This document shows positions 1-8,030 of a stretch of DNA of 50,313 nucleotides, piece by piece. Each line of letters starts with the position of its first letter. The first letter of the stretch is position 1. Source of the DNA: Gammaproteobacteria bacterium UBA3067 (GTDB lineage Bacteria; Pseudomonadota; Gammaproteobacteria; Pseudomonadales; UBA3067); NCBI GenBank assembly GCA_002366835.1, contig DFBZ01000042.1, positions 1-50,313 of the forward strand, in the 5' to 3' direction. Under the pieces are notes generated by a model. The model made no database searches. It was not told where the DNA came from and was given only the letters and a program-made list of their open reading frames with translations. Both the position numbers and the translations under genes were made by a program.

Positions 1-1
1 G

Positions 2-928
2 GAGGTTCTGCTTGGTATATCGCCAGTTTTTGAACAAGAGTATCGCCTGAAACATAAATCAGGCCAGTGGGTTTGGGTACTAGGCAGGGGCAAAGTCATG
101 CAGCGGGACGCGTATGGAAAAGCCCTGCGCATTGCCGGCACAATTGTTGATATTGGTGACAAAAAACAGGTAGAAACAGAACGCCTGTCGATGGTAAGAA
201 AGCTGCAACAAGCAGAGAAACTGGAAGCCCTGGGTTTACTCAGCGCTGGTATCGCTCATGATTTTAATAACATTCTGGTTTCGATACTCGGTTACGCAGA
301 TTTAGCGAATAGCGAAATGAAACATCTCCCTCACTCCCAGCTGCATCACTATGTGGATCAAATGGCCAATTCTGGCGAGCGAGCACGGGAGCTGGTGCAG
401 CGGTTAATGCGTTATGGTCGCAAAGAAACACCCAATGCCGCTGCCTTCAAGTTGGCACCCCTGATAGGAAAGGCGATTCCCATAATTTGGGGAGCCGTGC
501 CATCGAGCGTGGAGATATCCTGTGATTTGGACGAGGCATGCTCAGCTGTTTTAATAGACCCTGTATTGCTCCACCAAGTGTTAAGTAATCTCTGCGTTAA
601 TGCGCGGGACGCTATGGATAATAAAGGGCAGATTACTATTCGCTTGTATGAATTGGAATCTGCGTCAGAGGATTGTGCCACTTGCATGGCAAAGCTAAAC
701 GGCGCTTGGGTGGTACTGGAAGTTAAAGACAGCGGCCCCGGTATTTCTGAAGCGCTACAACAACAAATATTCGAGCCTTTTTTTACCACCAAGGAAGAAG
801 AAAACGGTACAGGTATTGGTCTGGCAACGGTTCACCGTATAGCGCACGAACTGGGTGGCCATATCGCTCTTGAAAGCTCTGTCGGACAAGGAACAAGCTT
901 TCGAGTGTATTTTCCGCCTGCTGGCTAA
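2..928 (+). CDS. Sensor histidine kinase, C-terminal part (gene starts before the window)
   Basis: The reading frame is open from base 2, so the gene is cut by the window edge; 308 residues are visible. The first ~50 residues look like the end of a PAS domain (YRLKHKSGQWVWVLGRG, then GTIVDIGDKK). A dimerisation/phosphoacceptor helix follows with the H-box AGIAHDFNNIL; the His is encoded near base 257. The ATPase domain has an N-box (NLCVNARDAM), a G1 box (DSGPGI), an F-box (FEPFFTTK) and a G2 box (GTGIGLATV). HDFNN-type H-boxes are typical of hybrid PAS kinases, but here the protein stops just after the ATPase domain, so no receiver domain is attached. No response regulator lies beside it on the downstream side. 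The signal sensed cannot be told from this fragment. Its own start and N-terminal sensor lie outside the window. Confidence 0.9.
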   Translation, partial: EVLLGISPVFEQEYRLKHKSGQWVWVLGRGKVMQRDAYGKALRIAGTIVDIGDKKQVETERLSMVRKLQQAEKLEALGLLSAGIAHDFNNILVSILGYADLANSEMKHLPHSQLHHYVDQMANSGERARELVQRLMRYGRKETPNAAAFKLAPLIGKAIPIIWGAVPSSVEISCDLDEACSAVLIDPVLLHQVLSNLCVNARDAMDNKGQITIRLYELESASEDCATCMAKLNGAWVVLEVKDSGPGISEALQQQIFEPFFTTKEEENGTGIGLATVHRIAHELGGHIALESSVGQGTSFRVYFPPAG

Positions 929-1226
929 GGACAGCTCGGGTTTATTCTGGATGAAGTAGAAAGCCTGCTTCACGAAGAGAATGGAATATTCCGAAGCTCA
1001 TGCAGAATGTCGTACCCCAATTGCAGTTTACACTGCTATAGGATACCTCTAAAAATTGCCTTTTTACCCGATAGCGGCGTTAGCTCCGTACTCAACTCCT
1101 CATGTAGCCCTTCTACACTCGGCTTTGGCTTCCTGCGTCGCTCTACCTCCTCCATCCATGGAGTCGTGCGGGTTTCCGTGCGGAGCTTCCTTACTCTCGA
1201 ATAAATATTCTAATTTTTAGAGATGA
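929..1226. other. Non-coding gap after the histidine kinase
   Basis: I find no credible gene in this stretch. The frame from about 1007 to 1204 is open but its translation is rich in Ser, Leu and Arg, has no recognisable domain and no ribosome site, so I leave it out. The stretch holds a small inverted repeat (TGTAG/CTACA near 1104-1116) and a patch (about 1040-1120) whose texture looks like intergenic repeat DNA, though no second copy is visible here. A 12-of-13 match to the terminus of the repeat described at 1227-1339 occurs near 1016-1028. Confidence 0.5.
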
Positions 1227-1339
1227 CCTATATAAGTTATTCTAAAAATAGAGTTTTCATCTGTTGGGTGAGTCCGCCTCTTCACCCAATAAGCGCACTT
1301 TCAAGCGAGTCCAATTGCGGTTTCTAGGTTGAAGTAGGC
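1227..1339 (-). repeat. MITE-like repeat, copy 1 (shortened)
   Basis: Its minus strand aligns with the plus strand of the element at 40848-41041. Shared blocks are the terminus (1311-1330, a 20-base match to 41016-41035), the adjoining CGCACTTTCAAGCGAGT, the CACCCAACAG block and the AATAACTTA block. Relative to copy 2 it lacks about 27 internal bases, and its far end is unrecognisable. An 8-bp stem (TTGGGTGA 1264-1271 / TCACCCAA 1282-1289) sits inside. The element touches the stop codon of the RND pump gene at 1340-1342. There is no transposase, so this is a non-autonomous element or a structured intergenic repeat. Confidence 0.65.
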
Positions 1340-4300
1340 TTATCTCTCATACTTTTCCTTGCCATCATCCCAGCCCGCCTCCCAGCTTGCCTGTAATGCA
1401 TCATCCTCGTAGGGGCATTTGCGAATATTCTTACCGGCCAAACCTGCTTTATAACCCTCGTTGTAGGCATCATCCAGACCGATGTGCCACTTCATCGTTT
1501 TTCGTCCAACTGGGGGGGCGGGCTCTGTGACCAGGGCAAGCTCTTCTGTGGGCTGAGTCGCTTCCTGCGCGTTGACAAAATGAGCGCTCCCCTTCATACC
1601 CACTGCCGCTTTTATATCATCAAGAATGAAATAGATGGAGGGAACCAAAATTAAGCTGACAACGGTGGCAAACATTACCCCAAAGGCGAGGGAAATGGCC
1701 ATCGGAACCATAAATTGGGCTTGTAAACTTTGTTCCAGCATCAGCGGTGTTAAGCCCGCAAAAGTGGTTAAAGAGGTGAGCATGATGGGGCGAAATCGTG
1801 CGGCACCCGCCTCACGGATCGCAATATCCAGAGGCACTCCGGCAATACGATTACGGTTAATATAATCAACCAGAACCAGGGTGTCATTCACCACAACGCC
1901 GCTGACGGCCACCATTCCCACCAGAGACCAAATGGTAATCTCAACGCCCATTAACAAATGCCCGCCAAGCGCTCCAATTAGGCCAAAGGGAATGGCAAAC
2001 ATGATCATTAAAGGCTGAGTATAAGATCTAAAAAGAGAGGCCATCAGCATATACATAATCGCCAAGGCTAATGAAAAGGAGGTGATGAGATATTCAATTG
2101 CGTCCTTTTTGTTTTTTTGCATGCCCGCCAGGCCCCAGCGTACACCTGGGTAGTTTTGTTTTACCGTGTTTAAGAAGTTGTTTTTGAGTGAAACCATAAC
2201 GGCTCCCTCATTGCTCAGCGACTCATCAACGCGTGCCTGAACCCGGATAATACGTTTCCTATCACTGCGTTTGATTTCTGCTGGCCCACTGCCATATTCC
2301 ACTTCGGCTACAGTGAGCAGCGGGGTGGTGGTGTTATCCTGCAGGCGAATATGCATGTTCTCTAAATGCCACAGTGAATTACGTTCTTCTTCGGGCAGGC
2401 GAACGATCACCTTGACTTCATCCTCACCCCTTTGCACCGTCTGCACAACGGTGCCGTGAAAGGCTTGCCGAACCTGTTTGGCCAAGTCGCTAAGGTTGAG
2501 CCCTAGATCCCTGCCTGCCGGGCGCATGCTGAGATTAATTTCCTGCTTCCCTCTTTGGAAAGAGTCGTGTATTTCGTAAACGCCAGGATACTCCGCCAAG
2601 GTTTTTTTGAGATCATCAGAGGCGATTTTGAGCATAGAAAGATCTTGTGAATAAAGCTGAATATCGATGCTAGGCCCAGGGCTGTTCAAGGTATGGTTTA
2701 TATCGAGACTGACGATATCGGGAATCGAACCAATTTTTTCTCGCCAGAGTTGCGAAACCTGATCACCGGATATCTTCCGTGTTTCGGACGGTGCCAATTC
2801 AATAACAACCTGCCCTTTGTGGTCCCCGCCTTTTCCACTGGTTGAGAATATATTGTGAACCTGACGCTCGCCGGTTTTTTGCAACAACTCTTCGCCTACC
2901 AGTTTGGCCGCCTTCTCAACGCGTTGCACCGCCTCTTCCGTAACATGGTTTTGGGTGCTGCGTGCGAAGTTGATTGTGGCAATGGCCAGATCCCCTTCTA
3001 TCTCTGAGAAAAAGCGCACCTTGGTCCAGCCGCCGCCCACAATAGCCATAGCAATAATGAATAATGCAAAAAATGCCGCGAGGGAAGCGTAGCGCCAGCG
3101 CAGTACCACTTCCAAAAAGGGGCGAAAGCGGTGGCGAACAAAGTTTTCCAGGCCTTCAGAAAATTTGGTTTGAATGCGCCCAAACCACTGAAAGCGGCCG
3201 TCTTCGACTCTTTTAAGCTGTTTTGTACCAGCAAGGTGGGACGGCAAAATAAGCAAGGATTCCACCAAGGAAAATGCCAGCGTACACATCACCACGATGG
3301 GAATCAGGCGAATCAGTTTACCCTCAGGGCCGGGCAAAAAGATAAGCGGCGCAAAGGCCACCATGGTGGTAACGACAGCATAAAAAACCGGCTTGGCGAC
3401 ATCCTGTGCGCCTTTAATCGCTCCTTCTAAACCGAGAATACCGCGCCGGTTATGGCTAAATATATTCTCGCCAACAATCACTGCATCATCCACCACAATG
3501 CCGAGGACTAAAATAAAGGCAAACATGGAAATCATGTTGATGGAACCATCGAATAGGGGCAGGACCCAGAAAGCGCCGAAAAAGGCAGTGGGGATTCCCA
3601 TGCTGGTCCAGAAAGAAAGTTTAAAGCGCAAAAATAATAATAAAATGGCAAAGAGAAGAAAGAAGCCGCTGATGGCATTATTGATAAGCAAGTCAATTCT
3701 ACTACGAAAGTATTTGGAGCTATCATTCCAAATGTGCAGGCTAATCCCATCGGGCAAATAGGTTTCTGGGTTTTCTATATAAGCTTCTAAAGTATCGGAA
3801 ATAGTCAGTATATTTTGTTTCCCGACGCGAAAAATTTTAAGAGAAACGGCTGATTCGCCATTAAAACGACTCTGGGTGCTGGATCTTTTTATGCCATCTA
3901 TTATTGTGGCAACATCTTTTAGCAGTATTCGTCCACCGTCTTCATCAGAGCGCAGTACGATCTCTTCATAGTCAGCGCCACTAGTGGCTTTCCCTTGAAT
4001 TCCCAGGGAAACTTTACCGCTTTGACTATGGAGCTGTCCCCCTGACGAGTTGAGGGATGAGGTTTGAATGACGTGAACAACTTCCGCAAAACTTAACCCG
4101 TAGCGTTGCATGGATGACTCAGAAAGCTCAATGGAAATTTCATCAGATCTGACATCAGAAATCTCCACTTGGGTGATTTCTTCTTTTTCCAGTAAATCTT
4201 CGCGAATTTTTTCCGCTAATTTTTTAAGTGAGCGTTCATCCGCTGGGCCGGCAATGATCATTTTGCTGACCAGGTTGCGAATGGCTACTTCCTGAATTAA

Positions 4301-4678
4301 TGGCTTGCCCACATCTTTTGGAAAGCTACCAATGCCCTCTACGCGAACCTTAATTTTTCCTAGTGTTTCTTTAACATCATAACCAAAATCCACTTTTGCG
4401 CGGATGATGGCCTGGTTCTCAGCGGCAGTGCTTTGAATACTTTGTAAACCCTCTAGGTCAAAAATAGCGGACTCTACGCGGGTAAGCACCGCCTTTTCTA
4501 CCTCGGTAGGCGAGGCGCCAGGATAAGGAATGGTGATAACAATCATTTCCAGAGAAACATCGGGAACGATTTCTTTACGCATATTCGGTAGCGATAACAT
4601 GCCACCAAAAATAATTAACATCATAATTAAATTGGCAGCAACACTATTTTCTGCAAACCAAGCAATAACTCGATTCAT
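1340..4678 (-). CDS. RND efflux transporter permease with RMF-like C-terminal tail
   Basis: The 1112-residue protein is an inner-membrane, proton-driven pump subunit of the AcrB/HAE1 type. It starts with the usual first helix (FAENSVAANLIMMLIIFGG) and has the TM4 motif GIVVDDAVIVGENI, where D397 and D398 are the expected proton-relay acids. The duplicated second half carries GVVVNDTLVLVDYIN. It is the last gene of a minus-strand operon, 11 bases after the membrane-fusion gene. AcrB-type pumps normally end soon after the last helix. Here about 70 further residues follow, and residues 1063-1112 resemble ribosome modulation factor, with AYNEGYKAGLAGK, CPY and SWEAGW in the same order and spacing. 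No outer-membrane TolC-like gene is adjacent. Substrate unknown; the upstream thioesterase hints at an acyl or peptide product. Confidence 0.93.
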   Translation of the reverse strand: MNRVIAWFAENSVAANLIMMLIIFGGMLSLPNMRKEIVPDVSLEMIVITIPYPGASPTEVEKAVLTRVESAIFDLEGLQSIQSTAAENQAIIRAKVDFGYDVKETLGKIKVRVEGIGSFPKDVGKPLIQEVAIRNLVSKMIIAGPADERSLKKLAEKIREDLLEKEEITQVEISDVRSDEISIELSESSMQRYGLSFAEVVHVIQTSSLNSSGGQLHSQSGKVSLGIQGKATSGADYEEIVLRSDEDGGRILLKDVATIIDGIKRSSTQSRFNGESAVSLKIFRVGKQNILTISDTLEAYIENPETYLPDGISLHIWNDSSKYFRSRIDLLINNAISGFFLLFAILLLFLRFKLSFWTSMGIPTAFFGAFWVLPLFDGSINMISMFAFILVLGIVVDDAVIVGENIFSHNRRGILGLEGAIKGAQDVAKPVFYAVVTTMVAFAPLIFLPGPEGKLIRLIPIVVMCTLAFSLVESLLILPSHLAGTKQLKRVEDGRFQWFGRIQTKFSEGLENFVRHRFRPFLEVVLRWRYASLAAFFALFIIAMAIVGGGWTKVRFFSEIEGDLAIATINFARSTQNHVTEEAVQRVEKAAKLVGEELLQKTGERQVHNIFSTSGKGGDHKGQVVIELAPSETRKISGDQVSQLWREKIGSIPDIVSLDINHTLNSPGPSIDIQLYSQDLSMLKIASDDLKKTLAEYPGVYEIHDSFQRGKQEINLSMRPAGRDLGLNLSDLAKQVRQAFHGTVVQTVQRGEDEVKVIVRLPEEERNSLWHLENMHIRLQDNTTTPLLTVAEVEYGSGPAEIKRSDRKRIIRVQARVDESLSNEGAVMVSLKNNFLNTVKQNYPGVRWGLAGMQKNKKDAIEYLITSFSLALAIMYMLMASLFRSYTQPLMIMFAIPFGLIGALGGHLLMGVEITIWSLVGMVAVSGVVVNDTLVLVDYINRNRIAGVPLDIAIREAGAARFRPIMLTSLTTFAGLTPLMLEQSLQAQFMVPMAISLAFGVMFATVVSLILVPSIYFILDDIKAAVGMKGSAHFVNAQEATQPTEELALVTEPAPPVGRKTMKWHIGLDDAYNEGYKAGLAGKNIRKCPYEDDALQASWEAGWDDGKEKYER

Positions 4679-4689
4679 AACGCGTTTCC

Positions 4690-6009
4690 TTATTGCTCGG
4701 GCAGCGGTTCGGGCGGAAGAGCTTCTTTAATATGAATGGTGCGTTTTTTATCTGTACCCGTGGAAATAATTCTTTCGGTTTCGTCAGACTTTAACAGGCG
4801 GGTGCCAACTTTGAGAGAATCATCTTTTTCTATGCTTGTGCTTGCAAACTCCATTTGTTGTGAGTCTGACAACAATACGCGCATACCCTCAACCACTACA
4901 TCGAGTGGTGTCATAACAATGTGATCATTTTCATTTAAACCCTTTTTAATATAGATGTTGTTTTTTCCACGATACAGGATGCTCACTTCACGGATATGAA
5001 GGCGCTGATTTTTATCTACCGTAAGTACCTGGTTGCTGTTGCGAATCGCTTCGCGGGGTACAACAAAAATGTTGTCGAACTTTGACCCTTCTATTTCTGC
5101 TTCAACAAATTTGCCCACCGTTAATGGGGGGCGTTTTGGTTGTGCAGGATCGTCGGCAAAAGGATCTTCGATATCAGCAATTAAATACATTAAACGGTTT
5201 CGAGCATTTATACCGCCTTCGGTGCCAATAATGCGACCTAGCCAATAAAAAGATGTTTCTCCGTATGAAGCTTCCAAGCGAACGAGAGGGCTTGCTTCCG
5301 AATTTTTATTGCCACGATAAGGCACGTCTATTAGCGCGATTTGAGTATCAGAAAGAGGTAAATGAATCTCTGCATTTTTGGTGGCGAAAATTCTGCCCAA
5401 CTGCATGCCGGGAGAAATATATTGCCCCGTGCCCACCATTTTATCGAGAACGCGTCCGGAAAAGGGCGCCCGCACCTCCGTCTTTGCCAAAAGAATTTTA
5501 ACGCGCTCCGTGTCTGCCTGTGCGGCTTTAAGTTGCGCTTTGGCCTCAGCAACACGAGCTAGGCCAACTCTTGTTTTTCCTAAGCGATTAGTACGAACAT
5601 CTGCCTTTACTCGGGCAAGATTTAGTTCGGCTTTGGATACCTGAGATTTTACTTTTGCCAGATCGAGCTCGTAATTGACAGGGTCTACTTTAAGTAGCAC
5701 TTCGCCTTTTTTGAAAAAACCACCTGCAGTGAGATTTTTAGAAATTGACTGCACCCTACCCTGGACCTCTGAGGTAAGAATAATGTCCGTGCCTGCTTTA
5801 ATAGTTCCACGGCTGAATACGGGAATTTTTACAGTTTCTGAATGAACTTTTTTGACGGTGACAACGGGTAATTTTGGCTGGGAGCTGCGCTTTTCTGCTT
5901 GTGGTTTAAATAGTACCAACAAAATGGCAATTACAATGCTACCGACAATAAGAGCGAGGGGCAGGACTACTTTCAATTTATATTTTGTAAGAATGGATGA
6001 TAACTTCAT
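4690..6009 (-). CDS. RND periplasmic adaptor (membrane-fusion protein, HlyD/AcrA family)
   Basis: The 439-residue protein links the inner-membrane pump to an outer-membrane channel. One N-terminal membrane helix (about residues 15-34, VVLPLALIVGSIVIAILLVLF region) anchors it; there is no lipobox cysteine. A split biotinyl-lipoyl domain follows (GTIKAGTDIILTSEVQGRV ... VRAPFSGRVLDKMVG). It brackets an alpha-hairpin rich in Lys/Ala/Glu (KSQVSKAELNLARVKADV). Beta-barrel and membrane-proximal domains come next (FVVPREAIRN, VEGMRVLL). It sits 5 bases after the thioesterase gene and 11 bases before the pump gene, so all three are surely co-transcribed. The family is certain; the specific substrate is not. 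Confidence 0.92.
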   Translation of the reverse strand: MKLSSILTKYKLKVVLPLALIVGSIVIAILLVLFKPQAEKRSSQPKLPVVTVKKVHSETVKIPVFSRGTIKAGTDIILTSEVQGRVQSISKNLTAGGFFKKGEVLLKVDPVNYELDLAKVKSQVSKAELNLARVKADVRTNRLGKTRVGLARVAEAKAQLKAAQADTERVKILLAKTEVRAPFSGRVLDKMVGTGQYISPGMQLGRIFATKNAEIHLPLSDTQIALIDVPYRGNKNSEASPLVRLEASYGETSFYWLGRIIGTEGGINARNRLMYLIADIEDPFADDPAQPKRPPLTVGKFVEAEIEGSKFDNIFVVPREAIRNSNQVLTVDKNQRLHIREVSILYRGKNNIYIKKGLNENDHIVMTPLDVVVEGMRVLLSDSQQMEFASTSIEKDDSLKVGTRLLKSDETERIISTGTDKKRTIHIKEALPPEPLPEQ

Positions 6010-6014
6010 ATATG

Positions 6015-6803
6015 TTAACCAGTGGCAGCAAGTAAGACGGATAAAACGCTAAAAAACGCATTCCCTGCATGAGTTATAAAAAAATGGTCGCCATCAAAAC
6101 GATGGGTATTAGTACCTAGTTGCGAATAGTTCTTCCAGCCGTTTATCTGTTCCAGACTCACGGATGAATCTTCACGGCCGCCAAATATTTCCATGGCAAC
6201 GGGAACAGATGGAGGACGATTTTCTATGCTTCGCTGCCGCCAATCATAAACGATTTTGAAATCTGCACGTAGGCTTGGTTCCAGCAGATCCAATAATTCA
6301 GAGTTATTGAGTATTTCACTCTGGGTGCCATTGATGGCTGCGACCTCTTGCCAGAACTTTTTAGTGGGTAGGTTGTGAAGTGCTTCATTTTGTTGTGCCA
6401 GCTGAGGCGCGCTGCAGGCCGAGAGCATGAGTAACTTGGGCAATTTTTCATGCTGCCTATTTAGTGCGACACAAAGCTCGTAGGCGATGATGGCCCCCAT
6501 GCTATGACCAAAGAATACACAGGGCATTTGCATAAAGGGCTTAATAGCGGCCACAAGTTGTTTTATTAGCTCGGGTAGTTCAGCTATGCAGGGTTCATTG
6601 AATCGGGTGCCACGACCCGGAAGCTGTACTGCAAGCAGCTCGACATCCTTAGGTAATTTATCAGCCCAAGGCCGATAGGTGTTCGCGCTGCCGCCCGCGA
6701 AGGGGAAGCAAATTAGGCGAAGTCTGGGGGAGTGGGCCCCTTTAGTGCAATTTAATAGCCAGGGGGATGTGGCATCCTGATGCAGTGGTTTTCTATTGTT
6801 CAA
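6015..6803 (-). CDS. Type II (GrsT-like) thioesterase
   Basis: The 262-residue alpha/beta hydrolase has LICFPFAGGSANTYRPW at its start, AVQLPGRGTRF, the nucleophile elbow GHSMGA (Ser101), an acid in GGREDSS (probably Asp212) and GDHFF (His240). These are the hallmarks of external thioesterases that clear mis-primed carrier proteins in non-ribosomal peptide or polyketide assembly lines. No synthetase, carrier protein or phosphopantetheinyl transferase is in this window, so its partner is elsewhere or lost. The start appears to be TTG at 6803, as no ATG precedes the conserved core; AAGGT lies about 12 bases upstream. It heads the operon with the adaptor and RND pump, which suggests that the pump exports the product this enzyme helps to make. 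Confidence 0.88.
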   Translation of the reverse strand: MNNRKPLHQDATSPWLLNCTKGAHSPRLRLICFPFAGGSANTYRPWADKLPKDVELLAVQLPGRGTRFNEPCIAELPELIKQLVAAIKPFMQMPCVFFGHSMGAIIAYELCVALNRQHEKLPKLLMLSACSAPQLAQQNEALHNLPTKKFWQEVAAINGTQSEILNNSELLDLLEPSLRADFKIVYDWRQRSIENRPPSVPVAMEIFGGREDSSVSLEQINGWKNYSQLGTNTHRFDGDHFFITHAGNAFFSVLSVLLAATG

Positions 6804-6988
6804 TGTAAAATCTAGACCTTACCCGTTAGTACCAAGCTATAGTATGGGCAGTGATCCGTCTTGCTGCTAAGACAATCTTTGTTCTATTTTGTGTCTAACT
6901 GATTGTTTCAGCGGTATGACGGGAGTGCTTTAGGGCGGCTATTACATCGAAATGCGCGGAGGGGATCAAGTTTTTAGACGTCAAAAGA

Positions 6989-7021
6989 CAAAAGAGCAGA
7001 GCTAGTCGCTTTGCTCTTTTG
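6989..7021 (-). terminator. Intrinsic terminator after the rhodanese gene
   Basis: A perfect 10-bp stem (CAAAAGAGCA 6989-6998 / TGCTCTTTTG 7012-7021) with a 13-base loop lies 22 bases past the stop of the minus-strand rhodanese gene. The minus-strand transcript continues with TCTTTTG, a short U-rich tail. It separates this gene from the thioesterase operon downstream. Confidence 0.7.
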
Positions 7022-7043
7022 TATAAAAAAGGAGGCTTATGTT

Positions 7044-7820
7044 TTAGTTGGACATGGGGATGTTGGTTTTTAGCGCGTTAATTGAGCCGATATCATAGAC
7101 ATTCTGCACACCCGCCTGGCTTAGCTTATGGTGTGCAATTTGGCTCCTCATGCCGCTGGCACAGCATACCAGTATTGTTTTGTCGCTGAGTTCGGAGGCC
7201 TGATTTTCGATGGTATCAACTGGTATATTAATCGCGTTTTCCAAATGGCCTTTTGAAAACTCCAGCTCGGATCGCACGTCAATAATTTGTGCTCCTTTCT
7301 GGAGGAGGTTCTTGGTTTCTTCCACGCTAAGCGGGACTTCCCAGCGACCCAGCAAGCGCATAATGCCTTCGTATACCCATGAAAGGACGCAAAAATGGCT
7401 AGTAATAACGATAAGCTGCAAAGTGACCAGCATCAGGCCAACGGCGTAGGCAGCATTGCTCATGCTGGCGAGAAATAATAGACCAATGACAAAGTTTAAT
7501 ATGCCGGCAGATAAACAGGCCATGCGCCGCTGTAGAGGGTTTGGTGGCAACGCAACCGCGCCAAAAGGTTTGCGAATCAGCTGGTTATAGAGCAAATCCA
7601 TGGGATGTGCAGCGGGAAAAAAGAATGCCCAAATGCCCAGCCCGGAAACAACAAATGCCAGAAGTGGCCATTGCATAATTAGGGCGAGAATAGTGAGGGA
7701 GGTGCATGCGCTGGGTGTAAAGCGTAAGCCCCACTCCAGCTGCTTTAGCTCTTCCGTGGTATAACTTTGATAACCCTGTTGGAAAAGGGACCTTTGTTGG
7801 AAACTCATTTCATTATTCAT
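7044..7820 (-). CDS. DUF4395 membrane protein fused to a rhodanese domain
   Basis: The 258-residue protein has an N-terminal membrane part with about four hydrophobic segments (residues ~40-70 and ~103-145; FRTPSACTSL-like start, PNPLQRRMACLSAG). It resembles DUF4395, which often occurs with thiosulfate sulfurtransferase domains. The C-terminal rhodanese domain (about 163-258) has IIDVRSELEFSKGHLENAINIP and the active loop CCASGMRS, with Cys220 as the likely persulfide carrier. Rhodaneses move sulfane sulfur; the membrane part may hold it at the inner membrane or take part in thiosulfate/sulfite handling, which is inference. It stands alone, divergent from the ATPase gene at 8031. A second in-frame ATG four codons in is possible. 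The ribosome site is weak. Confidence 0.85.
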   Translation of the reverse strand: MNNEMSFQQRSLFQQGYQSYTTEELKQLEWGLRFTPSACTSLTILALIMQWPLLAFVVSGLGIWAFFFPAAHPMDLLYNQLIRKPFGAVALPPNPLQRRMACLSAGILNFVIGLLFLASMSNAAYAVGLMLVTLQLIVITSHFCVLSWVYEGIMRLLGRWEVPLSVEETKNLLQKGAQIIDVRSELEFSKGHLENAINIPVDTIENQASELSDKTILVCCASGMRSQIAHHKLSQAGVQNVYDIGSINALKTNIPMSN

Positions 7821-7919
7821 GGGGTGACCCAGCTTTTCGTGGTTATAAGCATATTCCTTAAGAGAATAAGTTTGTCAGTGCAAACATGCAACACAAATGC
7901 TGTAATTTTTATTTAACGT

Positions 7920-8000
7920 GGCCTTTGAATGGGAGGAAAATGACCTTTCGCGCAAAGGCCCCTCAAATAAGCTTTTGAGAACATTCAAATATGTGTTCTC
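7920..8000 (+). promoter_or_regulatory. Structured leader with possible 12-codon peptide before the GspE-like gene
   Basis: Two inverted repeats lie in a row: GGCCTTTG 7920-7927 with CAAAGGCC 7953-7960, and GAGAACA 7977-7983 with TGTTCTC 7994-8000. Between them, a strong GGGAGG precedes an ATG at 7940 that opens a 12-codon frame ending at 7978, just where the second stem begins. The first stem would enclose the leader's ribosome site. This looks like a translational or attenuation leader, but the effector is unknown and the peptide (MTFRAKAPQISF) shows no repeated codon. Confidence 0.35.
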
Positions 8001-8030
8001 ACTGAAGCTACTGTAAAGGATGCACCATTG

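Noticed and set aside
1007..1204. 65-codon frame after the histidine kinase
   Set aside because: Ser/Leu/Arg-rich with no domain or ribosome site; the sequence looks like intergenic repeat DNA.
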